This document shows, one piece after another, positions 57,423-64,000 of a stretch of DNA of 64,000 nucleotides; positions within the stretch are counted from its first letter, which is position 1, and every line of letters starts with the position of its first letter. Source of the DNA: Sinorhizobium numidicum (lineage in GTDB: Bacteria; Pseudomonadota; Alphaproteobacteria; Rhizobiales; Rhizobiaceae). The notes beneath the pieces are model-generated. The model was not told the DNA's origin. It saw nothing but the letters and a program-made list of their open reading frames with translations, and made no database searches. The translations under genes and the position numbers were made by a program. The stretch lies in the NCBI RefSeq assembly GCF_029892045.1, contig NZ_CP120368.1:2292001-2356000 (forward strand), given 5' to 3'.

Positions 57423-57898
57423 TCCGGCCAGCCTTTCGCTGGACAGAGCTCCACGCCGGGACCGCTTCTACCGTTTCGGCCTAGCATCTGGGACGTTCGA
57501 CTATCCTGCGAGGCTTCCGACTTCATCGCCTATACTCCTCTCGGGCATCGCTAGCTGAATTGAGACCTAACGGCAGTTGGCATGCCAAGGAACTACTCGA
57601 CCCGGGCGCTGACATTGGGAGCATTCCAGCGTCACCGCCTGCTTCCAAATAGTACCTGGATTTGGAGTTGCTCGGAAATTTGGCCTCGCCGAAGGCGACG
57701 GCCCTCGTTGCGTAATGTGCGAGGCGGAGAAGTGGGATTCGTCCCAGCCGAGAAATTGACCGAGCCAAGCGCTGCACTCAACGGACGCTGCGGGTAGACC
57801 GTCAGGTCGTCGGCAGTGACAATCGCAGTCGCAGCGCTATCGGCAGCTTTGGGCCAGCAGCGGACTAGCTTGCCCTCAACCTCTCTTGCCGCCCCCAT
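57423..57898. other. Stretch without a supported gene
   Basis: About 475 bases. Short frames on both strands have no protein character and no repeat or RNA gene was recognised. Confidence 0.4.
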
Positions 57899-58561
57899 TC
57901 ACCCCGCAAACCCGCCCCCATCCAAAAACCGCTGCTCCTCCTCCGTCATCGTCCGCCCCAAAATTCCGTTCCGGTGCGGGAAGCGGCCGAAGCGGTGGAT
58001 GATGGCGTGATGGCCTTTGGCGTGGGAAAGGCTCGGCTCGCCGAGGCGTCGGGCGAGTTCGACCGATCGCTCCTGGTCTGCGAGGTTTTCCGAATGGCCG
58101 AAGGGGAGATAGAAGAAGAGCTGCAGGTCGGCCGGTCCTTTGAGATCGTAGCCGGCATCGATCGCGGCGCGCGCGATGCCGAGCGCCAGGGCGTCGGTCT
58201 CGTACATGCGCGGCGTGCCGCGAAAGGCGTTGCGCGGAAATTGATCGAGGAGAAGAAGCAGCGCCAGCATCTTTTCCGGCGAAGCGGTCCAATTCAAAAG
58301 CTCGCCGCGCGCCGCCGCCTCGTGGGCAGCGAGGAAGCGCTCGCGAAAGGCACAGTCGAATTCGGGCTCCTTGGCAAACCAGCGCATAGGTCCCGCCTCG
58401 CGCCAGAAGCCGACGACGGCCGCCGCTTCGTCCGGCGCGGCAAGCGCTTCGCGGAGCCGCATGTTGAAGGCCGGATCGGCCGGCGCCGGCGCGTGGCTTT
58501 GCTCGGCTGCTTGCAGGCTGCGGATCGCCAGGGATTCGATGTACCAGGTGAGATCGCTCAT
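57899..58561 (-). CDS. DUF924 family protein
   Basis: 220 residues from ATG at 58561 after GGAGGAACAC. The DUF924 core is clear: AAAVVGFWREAGPMRWFAKE PEFD, ALLLLLDQFPRNAFRGTPRM YETD, LQLFFYLPFGHSENLADQER SVEL, and HAIIHRFGRFPHRNGILGR. The fold is helical and TPR-like. Function unknown. The first 35 residues (DLTWYIESLAIRSLQAAEQS) are an extra N-terminal segment. Divergent from the LysR gene. Confidence 0.88.
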   Translation of the reverse strand: MSDLTWYIESLAIRSLQAAEQSHAPAPADPAFNMRLREALAAPDEAAAVVGFWREAGPMRWFAKEPEFDCAFRERFLAAHEAAARGELLNWTASPEKMLALLLLLDQFPRNAFRGTPRMYETDALALGIARAAIDAGYDLKGPADLQLFFYLPFGHSENLADQERSVELARRLGEPSLSHAKGHHAIIHRFGRFPHRNGILGRTMTEEEQRFLDGGGFAG

Positions 58562-58654
58562 GTGTTCCTCCACTTGGTTGCGGGGAGACCGCGCGGCCTC
58601 GCCCGTCGCAGAGAGAACCTACGTTTTTGCTGATGCTGAATGAAGTGATATGAT

Positions 58655-58671
58655 TTCAGCATTATGCTGAA
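58655..58671. promoter_or_regulatory. 17-base palindrome covering the LysR start codon
   Basis: TTCAGCAT-T-ATGCTGAA, perfect 8-base arms. The ATG at 58664 lies in the right arm. Another half-site (ATGCTGAA) occurs at 58633-58640. It fits an autoregulatory site in the DUF924/LysR divergent region. Confidence 0.6.
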
Positions 58672-59596
58672 TGAAATCGATCTCTCCCGCGCCGATCTCA
58701 ACCTGCTGGTGCTGTTCGAAACGGTGCTGGACGAGAGGAATGTCGGCCGCGCCGCCGAAAGGCTGAACCTCTCCGCTTCCGCCGTCAGCCACGGTCTCGG
58801 CCGCTTGCGGCGGCTGCTCAACGATCCGCTTTTCCTGAAGACGCCGAAGGGCGTGGTGCCGACCGAGCGCGCCAAGGAGCTGGCGGCGCCGATCGGCGAT
58901 ATTCTGGCGCGGGTGAGAAGCGCCATCTCCACCGCCGAGCCCTTCGATCCGGCGCGTTCCCGCCGCCGCTTCACCATCGGCACGGCCGACGGTTTCTCGG
59001 TGTTCCTGCCGCCGCTGCTCGACGAAATCGCCCGCAACGCGCCAGGCATCGATCTCGTCGTGCGGCACATGCAGATGGAGACGTCGCTTTCCGATCTCGA
59101 CGAGCGGCTGATCGATGTGGCGATCGCCCCGTTCTACGAGCTGCCGGCCCGCTTCGCCGCGCAAACGCTTTACGACGAGGAATTCGTGGCGGCGGCGCGG
59201 ATCGGCCACGCTTTCCTGAAAAATCCGACGCTCGAGAATTATTGCCGCATGCAGCACCTGCTCGTCGCGCCCAGAGGCGATCCCTCGGGCATCGTCGATC
59301 AACTGCTCGAAAGCCGCGGCCTTTCCCGTCGGGTGGCCTTGGCCGTGCCGAATTTCATGCTGGCGCTCGATCTCGTCGCCAAGACGGAGCTCGTCTGCGT
59401 GCTGCCAAAACGCTTCGTCGAGATGCATGCCGAGCGCTACGCCGTCGCCACGGTAAGGCTGCCGGTCGGCCTCGGCGTCAGCACCATCCAGCTGGTGGCG
59501 CCGAAGGCGGCGCTGATGGACGCCGGCCTCGTCTGGCTCTTCGAGGTGCTCGGGCGGACTGCATGTTTCCTTAAATCGGGACCGATCCAAGGGTAA
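58664..59596 (+). CDS. LysR-type regulator with RIME-derived C-terminus
   Basis: 310 residues. The HTH region is typical of NodD-like LysR proteins: LNLLVLFETVLDERNVGRAA ERLNLSASAVSHGLGRLRRL. The effector domain follows (RRRFTIGTADGFSVFLPPLL, VPNFMLALDLVAKTELVCVL). After LVWLFEVLGRT the chain is encoded by a RIME1 copy (ACFLKSGPIQG), so the last native residues have been replaced. The protein is still near normal LysR length. Its ATG lies inside a palindrome, suggesting autoregulation. The inducer is unknown. Confidence 0.9.
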   Translation: MLNEIDLSRADLNLLVLFETVLDERNVGRAAERLNLSASAVSHGLGRLRRLLNDPLFLKTPKGVVPTERAKELAAPIGDILARVRSAISTAEPFDPARSRRRFTIGTADGFSVFLPPLLDEIARNAPGIDLVVRHMQMETSLSDLDERLIDVAIAPFYELPARFAAQTLYDEEFVAAARIGHAFLKNPTLENYCRMQHLLVAPRGDPSGIVDQLLESRGLSRRVALAVPNFMLALDLVAKTELVCVLPKRFVEMHAERYAVATVRLPVGLGVSTIQLVAPKAALMDAGLVWLFEVLGRTACFLKSGPIQG

Positions 59597-59662
59597 AGAC
59601 ATGCAGCAATTCAAAGTGCTACAGCGACCTTTGTGCGTCTGAAAAGATGAACGGCGCTGTAG
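59558..59662 (+). repeat. RIME1-type element overlapping the LysR 3' end
   Basis: ACTGCATGTTTCCTTAAATC to ACGGCGCTGTAG. The LysR stop codon (TAA at 59594-59596) lies in the right arm region of the first palindrome. Confidence 0.92.
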
Positions 59663-59686
59663 GAAACAGGTCCTTGCCAAAGCCAG

Positions 59687-60499
59687 TCAGCGCACCGCGC
59701 TCACCACATGCGCCCGGATCCGCTCCTCGATCATCCCGCTCCCGAACCGCCGCGTGAGCGCCTCGGCCGCGGCCTCCGTCACCGCTGCCAGTGCTGAGGC
59801 ATCGCGCTCCTCGATCTCGTTTCGGATCGGCGTTCCCTGGCAAAAGGCGGTGGCCGCATCGGAAGCGCTGGCGGGGCCGGTTTTCTTCTCCAGCGTTTCG
59901 AGTGTGATGTCGCTAAAGCCGGCGGCCTCGAGGTCGGCACGGATCGTCTCCGGGTCGGCATAGCCGTGCGGCACGCGACGGATGAAACGCGGCGGGTTTT
60001 CCGGAAAGCGCGCCTCCAGCACCTCGGCCACCGTCTCGGGCACCTCGTTCGCCTCGATCCGGTCCCAGACGTTGATGAGGAAATGCCCGCCCGGCTTCAA
60101 GACACGGTGGGCCTCGCGGTAGCCCTTCACCCGGTCGGGGAAAAACATCACGCCGAACTGGCAGAGGACGACATCGAAGCTTTCATCGTCGAAGGGCAGT
60201 GCCAGCGCATCGGCCTGCTGCCAAACGATCCGCTCCTCGCCGCCCTGCTTTGCGGCGGCGATGTCCAGCATCGGCTGATTGAGGTCGGTGACGACGAACT
60301 GCGCCTCAGGATCGAGCAGCGGTGCCAGCGCGCGGGTGACGACGCCCGTGCCGGCGGCGATTTCGAGCACGTCGAGGGGGTTGAGCCGAGCCACCCGCTC
60401 GGCAAGATCACGGGCAAAACCCTCGAAGATCAGCGGCACCAGCAGCCGCTCGTAGATCTCCGGTATCGCACCGGCAAAGAGCTTGTCCTTTTCCGCCAT
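59687..60499 (-). CDS. Class I SAM-dependent methyltransferase
   Basis: 270 residues. Motif I is VLEIAAGTGVVTRALAPLL, with ADALALPFDDESFDVVLCQF as motifs II/III and PGGHFLINVWDR as post-motif. The layout is of the Methyltransf_11/UbiE-like type. The C-terminal 100 residues (DLEAAGFSDITLETLEKKTG, FCQGTPIRNEIEERD) are as in small-molecule methyltransferases of rhizobia. Acceptor unknown. ATG at 60499 gives MAEKDKLFAGAIPEIYERLL. The stop lies 24 bases from the RIME copy. Confidence 0.9.
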   Translation of the reverse strand: MAEKDKLFAGAIPEIYERLLVPLIFEGFARDLAERVARLNPLDVLEIAAGTGVVTRALAPLLDPEAQFVVTDLNQPMLDIAAAKQGGEERIVWQQADALALPFDDESFDVVLCQFGVMFFPDRVKGYREAHRVLKPGGHFLINVWDRIEANEVPETVAEVLEARFPENPPRFIRRVPHGYADPETIRADLEAAGFSDITLETLEKKTGPASASDAATAFCQGTPIRNEIEERDASALAAVTEAAAEALTRRFGSGMIEERIRAHVVSAVR

Positions 60500-60811
60500 G
60501 GCGTTCCCCTCCCGTTAAAACAACTGCCCGCAGCGTCAGCCAACAAGCTACGCTGGAGACGAGCTTCACCATACACCCATTTTTGGTTGCACGCGCACGA
60601 TACCGCATTCACCGGTCTTTAATGAGATTTCTCTTACTCTGGGGCGTTCGAACAGATGCAGTTGGCATCACTTCAGCCGCATGAGCGCGGGTCGAACGAA
60701 ACAAACCTCTGCCGTCCGCTATCTTGATCTGAGCTCCCTACTGACGCGTTCCTGTCCGATTACCGTCTTGGCCGCAATGGCTGTGACGCTTCCTGTGAAA
60801 GGCGCTGCACC
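60500..60811. other. Divergent intergenic region
   Basis: About 310 bases with the promoters of the methyltransferase and GGDEF-like genes. No gene or repeat recognised. Confidence 0.4.
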
Positions 60812-61888
60812 ATGGCAATAGCAAGCCCATCCCCGAAACAAGTTGCGCAGCAGATCCGCAGGGATCTCTATTACAATGCGTTTGCCACGCTGGAGCGAAT
60901 GCAGATTGATGCTTCTCCGATCAACTATGAGTTGATGTGCGAAATCATCAGCGGCAACAATCCGGAGCTTCGGGAGAAATTTGCCCGCCTTGGCAAGGAC
61001 ATCACGGAGGAGGACCTCGACGTCCTCGCGCGCATCTATCTGCCGCATCACTTCGGCAAGTCGATCCACGACGAGTCGGCAGACCGCATCCAGAGCGAAT
61101 TGACGACATTGAAGGCGTCGCTGCAATCGGGTCAAACTTCGCTCTCCAGCTATACCAGCATGCTGGGTCAGGCGACCGGCAGTTTCTCGTCGATTGATCC
61201 AACAGACATGAAGAAGATCCAATCCCAGCTCCAGGCCATCCGGCAGGCGACCGAGATCCAGCAGTCGAAGAGCACCGAGATATTGGAAAGCGTTTCGACG
61301 CAAATGTCGGCATTCGCCGCCATTGCGAGCGACCTCGATGAATTCGAGCGGATGAAGTTCACGCATATTGCCACGAAGCTCGCCAATCGGCGGGGCTTCA
61401 ACAAGAAGCTCGCCGACCTTTATGGCGGAGAGCGTTATCCCGACGGCGCATCGCTCATCCTGTGCAATCTCCTGGTGCTTGAGCCCTTCGAGAGAAAGGA
61501 GCTCCTCAAGGTCAAGGAAGCGATCCTGCAGCGCCTCGGACCTCTGGTATCGCAGACTGTTCAGGCTACGGATTGCGCAGCGTGGCTTGACCGGCCACAG
61601 GTCGGCATCATCGTCTCGACCAGCGCCGAGGCGGAAATCCGGCGGATTGCGGAGCAAGTTCGAAACAGTTGCCTGCGTGTATTCAACAGTCAGCGACAGG
61701 GAATGCCGGTGGTCGCGGCCCGTTTCGGATGCAGCACCACCTATGAAGCCGATACCGCATTCGACCTTGTCAACAATGCCGAGAAGGCCCTGGAAATAGC
61801 CACGGAGACAGCGGACGACAAAGTTGTCTTCTTCGCCAACAGCGAAGCGGGCGGCGCGCGCAAGGACTGGATGCTCTACAGGAGATGA
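60812..61888 (+). CDS. Degenerate GGDEF-domain protein
   Basis: 358 residues. The N-terminal half is helical with a Gln/Ser-rich coiled coil (SELTTLKASLQSGQTSLSSY, IQSQLQAIRQATEIQQSKST). The C-terminal half keeps diguanylate-cyclase landmarks: FTHIATKLANRRGFNKKLAD for the usual LTGLxNRRxF, and VVAARFGCSTTYEADTAFDL VNNAEKALEIA for the closing strand and helix. The GG(D/E)EF strand is replaced by RPQVGIIVSTS, so cyclase activity is not expected. It may bind c-di-GMP or GTP, or act as a structural partner. No membrane segment. Confidence 0.8.
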   Translation: MAIASPSPKQVAQQIRRDLYYNAFATLERMQIDASPINYELMCEIISGNNPELREKFARLGKDITEEDLDVLARIYLPHHFGKSIHDESADRIQSELTTLKASLQSGQTSLSSYTSMLGQATGSFSSIDPTDMKKIQSQLQAIRQATEIQQSKSTEILESVSTQMSAFAAIASDLDEFERMKFTHIATKLANRRGFNKKLADLYGGERYPDGASLILCNLLVLEPFERKELLKVKEAILQRLGPLVSQTVQATDCAAWLDRPQVGIIVSTSAEAEIRRIAEQVRNSCLRVFNSQRQGMPVVAARFGCSTTYEADTAFDLVNNAEKALEIATETADDKVVFFANSEAGGARKDWMLYRR

Positions 61889-61904
61889 ACGTCCGGAAAT
61901 ATAC

Positions 61905-61993
61905 AAGCACCTCAAAGTGCTACGGCAACCTCCGCCTTGGCTGGTAGGGGACACGCCCTGGCAGCGGGATGAGGAGTTCCGCCCGCGCCCCGC
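61905..61993. repeat. Scraps of RIME1 and GGAAAAGTG-type repeats
   Basis: CTCAAAGTGCTACGGCAACC at about 61911-61930 is the RIME spacer and arm. GCGGGATGAGGAGTTCCGCC then CGCGCCCCGCG at 61963-61993 is a shortened second-type repeat. Confidence 0.55.
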
Positions 61994-62033
61994 GTCTCAC
62001 CTATGAGGAACGATCACATTTATGATCTAGCCC

Positions 62034-62942
62034 TCACCGGTAGCCCGTCGCGTCCGCTTGCCTGCCCGCATCCATCACCTCGTCCATGTAGCGCCAGCAG
62101 TCCGGCCGGGAGCCGTCGAGGTCGGTAAAGCCGTAGACTTGGGCAAGCCCGCCGCTCGAAAGCGACTGGCCGTTCCAGCGGGCCTTTTCCGGATCGGCGG
62201 CAAGTGCCGCCACGGCGCGGCCGATGAAGCGCGGGCTTTCGGAGATGACGAAATGCGGCTGATGCGCGGTGGCGTCGCGCCAGTTTTCCTCGGTCACGCC
62301 AAAGGCTTCCAGCATCATTTCCGAGCGCAACCAGCCGGGCGTGAGCGACACGGCGGTGGCGCCGTGGGGTGCGAGGTCCTTCGCATGCGCCCAGCCCATG
62401 CGGTTTGCCGAGACCTTGGCGAGATCGTAGAAGGGCGAAAGCCGGTAGTGTTCAGCATTGTATTCGGCCGTCCCGTCCGTCACCTCGATCATCAATCCGC
62501 CTCGCCGCTCGATCAGCAGCGGCAGCGCGTGATGCGCGGTGATCAGATGCGTGTCGATCGCGAGCCTCAGGATCTTGAGGCCGTTTTCGAGATTGTGGTC
62601 CCAGACCGGCTTGTTCCACTCGAAGAGCTTCTCTCCGCCCCAGATGTCGTTGACGAGAATATCGAGCCGGCCCTCCTCGCGGCGGATACGCTCGACGAGC
62701 GCCCTCACCTCCTCCGGCTTCAGGTGATCCACCTGCACGGCGATCCCCTTACCGCCCGCCGCGGTCACCAGCTCCGCCGTCTCCTCGATCGTCTCCGGCC
62801 GCTGATAGTCCGATTGCTGAGTGCGCGTGGTGCGGCCGGTGACATAGACCGTCGCGCCCGCCGCGCCGAGCTCCACCGCGATCCCGCGGCCAGCGCCGCG
62901 CGTTGCCCCGGCGACCAGCGCCACTTTGCCTTCAAGCGACAT
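62034..62942 (-). CDS. SDR-family oxidoreductase
   Basis: 302 residues. The Rossmann start KVALVAGATRGAGRGIAVEL carries the Gly motif and VYVTGRTTRT suggests NADP binding. DILVNDIWGGEKL occupies the NNAG position and YDLAK supplies the YxxxK catalytic pair. The length is greater than a classical SDR because of an extended C-terminus (GLAQVYGFTDLDGSRPDCWR). Substrate unknown. Divergent from a TetR regulator with an inverted repeat between, so the regulator probably controls it. Confidence 0.92.
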   Translation of the reverse strand: MSLEGKVALVAGATRGAGRGIAVELGAAGATVYVTGRTTRTQQSDYQRPETIEETAELVTAAGGKGIAVQVDHLKPEEVRALVERIRREEGRLDILVNDIWGGEKLFEWNKPVWDHNLENGLKILRLAIDTHLITAHHALPLLIERRGGLMIEVTDGTAEYNAEHYRLSPFYDLAKVSANRMGWAHAKDLAPHGATAVSLTPGWLRSEMMLEAFGVTEENWRDATAHQPHFVISESPRFIGRAVAALAADPEKARWNGQSLSSGGLAQVYGFTDLDGSRPDCWRYMDEVMDAGRQADATGYR

Positions 62943-62998
62943 GGTTCTTCTCCCTGAAAAATACTCTGGCCTTATTTCCGTCCGCTATATATAAACGC

Positions 62999-63016
62999 TT
63001 ATTCGGTTATAAATAA
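62999..63016. promoter_or_regulatory. Inverted repeat between SDR and TetR genes
   Basis: TTATT and AATAA around CGGTTATA, ten bases before the TetR ATG. Likely operator for the divergent pair. Confidence 0.5.
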
Positions 63017-63025
63017 AGGTGGAAA

Positions 63026-63607
63026 ATGCCCCGGCCAAAAACTCTCGCCGATGAAGAGGTGCTCGACGCGGCGCTCGCGATCATGCGCAAGAGCGGTCCG
63101 GAAGGCTTGACCTTCGCGGCGCTCTCCGCCGGCTGCGGCCTTTCCGCCTCCACATTGGTGCAGCGCTTCGAGACCAAGGCCCGGCTGATCCAGGCAGCGC
63201 AGCTGCAGGCCTGGGACCGGCTCGACCGGCTGACGGCGGAGCTTGCCGCCACCGCGCCCAAGACGCCACAAGGCGCCATCGCCCTGCTCGTCGGCCTTTC
63301 CGGCGATTATGGCGGCATCGAATCCTATGCGGATGATCTCCTGATCCTGCGCGAAGATCTGCGCGATCCCGCCTTGCGTGCCCGCGGCGCCGCCTGGCGT
63401 GATGTGCTCTCGGCGGCGATCGAGCGGCGCTTTGCGCGAGTGCCGGGGGCTCCTTCCGGCATCGGCCTGCTGATGGCCGCGCAGTGGCAGGGCGCGCTGC
63501 TCTGGTGGAGCTTCGACCCGCGCGTGCCGGTCACGGAGTTCGTCAAGCAAAGCCTCGAACGCTTCGTCGCCGCCCTGGTGCCGGGAGCTGCTGCCGTTGC
63601 TGGCTGA
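63026..63607 (+). CDS. TetR-family regulator
   Basis: 193 residues from ATG at 63026 after AAAGGTGGAAA. The HTH is LDAALAIMRKSGPEGLTFAA LSAGCGLSASTLVQRFETKA (TetR helix-turn-helix with VQRF at the YYHF position). The ligand-binding half is helical (DDLLILREDLRDPALRARGA, GIGLLMAAQWQGALLWW). Divergent from the SDR gene across 83 bases, so it probably represses that gene and itself. Ligand unknown. Confidence 0.92.
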   Translation: MPRPKTLADEEVLDAALAIMRKSGPEGLTFAALSAGCGLSASTLVQRFETKARLIQAAQLQAWDRLDRLTAELAATAPKTPQGAIALLVGLSGDYGGIESYADDLLILREDLRDPALRARGAAWRDVLSAAIERRFARVPGAPSGIGLLMAAQWQGALLWWSFDPRVPVTEFVKQSLERFVAALVPGAAAVAG

Positions 63608-63628
63608 CGATGATGTTGGTGGAGCGAG

Positions 63629-63650
63629 ATGCGGGCGGAAATGCTCGCCG
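63629..63650. repeat. Scrap of GGAAAAGTG-type repeat
   Basis: GAGATGCGGGCGGAAATGCTCG resembles one arm of the repeat at 50604-50655. Confidence 0.35.
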
Positions 63651-63767
63651 TCGGTCCCCTTCGCAGCATTCTCGCCGAAAAGAATTCCCCTTCTTCCTCG
63701 CCGATCGCGCCCTATAGTCATAGCCTAACTGCAACGACTGCTTCGGGCCAGAAGCCGGGAATGCCAT

Positions 63768-64000
63768 ATGGCGCTTACGCTTTATCTCCATCCGCTTGCC
63801 TCCTTCTGCCACAAGGTGCTGATCGCGCTTTACGAGAACGGCACGCCTTTCGAGGCAAAGCTCGTGGATCTGGCGGACGCGGATGAACATGCCCGCTTCC
63901 TCGATGTCTGGCCGGTCGGCAAGATCCCGGTGCTGCGCGACAGCGACCGCGACAGGACGGTGCCGGAGACCTCAATCATCATCGAATATCTCGACCGATA
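63768..64000 (+). CDS. Glutathione S-transferase family protein, cut by window edge
   Basis: ATG at 63768 reads MALTLYLHPLASFCHKVLIA then LYENGTPFEAKLVDLADADE, continuing WPVGKIPVLRDSDRDRTVPE TSIIIEYLDR to the end of the window. The first 20 residues are identical to the GST at 38189, and both share SFCHK, GKIPVL and VPETSIIIEYL, so the two are paralogues. Only the thioredoxin-like half is inside the window. No ArsR-SRPBCC operon can be seen because the sequence ends. Confidence 0.9.
   Translation, partial: MALTLYLHPLASFCHKVLIALYENGTPFEAKLVDLADADEHARFLDVWPVGKIPVLRDSDRDRTVPETSIIIEYLDR

Noticed and set aside
58619..59680. 353-codon minus-strand frame opposite LysR
   Set aside because: Runs through two repeats and lacks protein character. 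LysR on the other strand is unmistakable.
60719..61954. 411-codon minus-strand frame opposite the GGDEF-like gene
   Set aside because: Shadow frame with no recognisable domain and no ribosome site.

Overview
The window looks like a chromosomal segment of a fast-growing rhizobium of the Sinorhizobium/Ensifer group. The evidence is high GC and a dozen or more copies of the two-palindrome intergenic element known from these bacteria as RIME1. Typical Rhizobiaceae genes are also present: BA14K proteins, an HWE-kinase receptor, a second short FtsZ, DUF6481 and DUF1515. A tRNA-Lys, ftsZ2-type and cspA genes fit a chromosome. This is inference from content, since no species marker is present.

1-12.5 kb holds a siderophore-interacting-protein pseudogene and a response-regulator remnant, then a CheB/CheR/PAS/HWE histidine kinase with its single-domain regulator. 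A NYN-domain nuclease-like protein, a DUF892 stress protein with a 35-residue membrane protein downstream, and a decayed arsenic locus follow. The arsenic locus has arsR, a broken arsC, an MFS transporter and a divergent Cys-tailed DUF6428 gene. Two tandem exported paralogues with DPF-rich tails end this part.

12.6-28 kb is a broken prophage. One block (12.6-14.7 kb, plus a terminase-small-like gene at 16.5 kb) has a lysis cassette: DUF1515, an embedded Rz/Rz1-like spanin pair, and an endolysin whose N-terminus has been replaced in frame by the large-terminase ATPase domain. The second block (23-28 kb) is the regulatory and replication end: a CI-like S24 repressor, a cro-like remnant, a frameshifted replication gene, a DnaA-domain-IV-like gene and further early genes. 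Between the blocks lie non-phage genes: GFA, DUF3309, small membrane proteins, BA14K proteins, an IS1595 remnant, a Cas2/SinR-like frameshifted gene and a DUF3800 gene.

28-45 kb is mixed accessory and housekeeping DNA. It carries a nucleotidyltransferase-like gene, a pentapeptide-repeat protein, a Tim44-domain protein, an AT-richer glycosyltransferase-like gene, a conserved gene cut by two in-frame stops, tRNA-Lys, PhzF, LprI, an MFS transporter, a GST-ArsR-SRPBCC operon with paired operators, a membrane sensor cyclase and a frameshifted branched-chain amino-acid binding protein.

45-64 kb is denser and mostly intact: an adenylate cyclase-TPR protein, FtsZ2, a HAD-phosphatase/ATPase fusion, a GST, a three-gene FbpABC-type ABC transporter, CspA, DUF6481, DUF924, a LysR regulator whose C-terminus is formed by a RIME copy, a methyltransferase, a degenerate GGDEF protein, an SDR/TetR divergent pair, and a second GST running off the right edge.

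Many broken genes differ from an open frame by one base. They could be true decay or assembly indels, and read support would decide.
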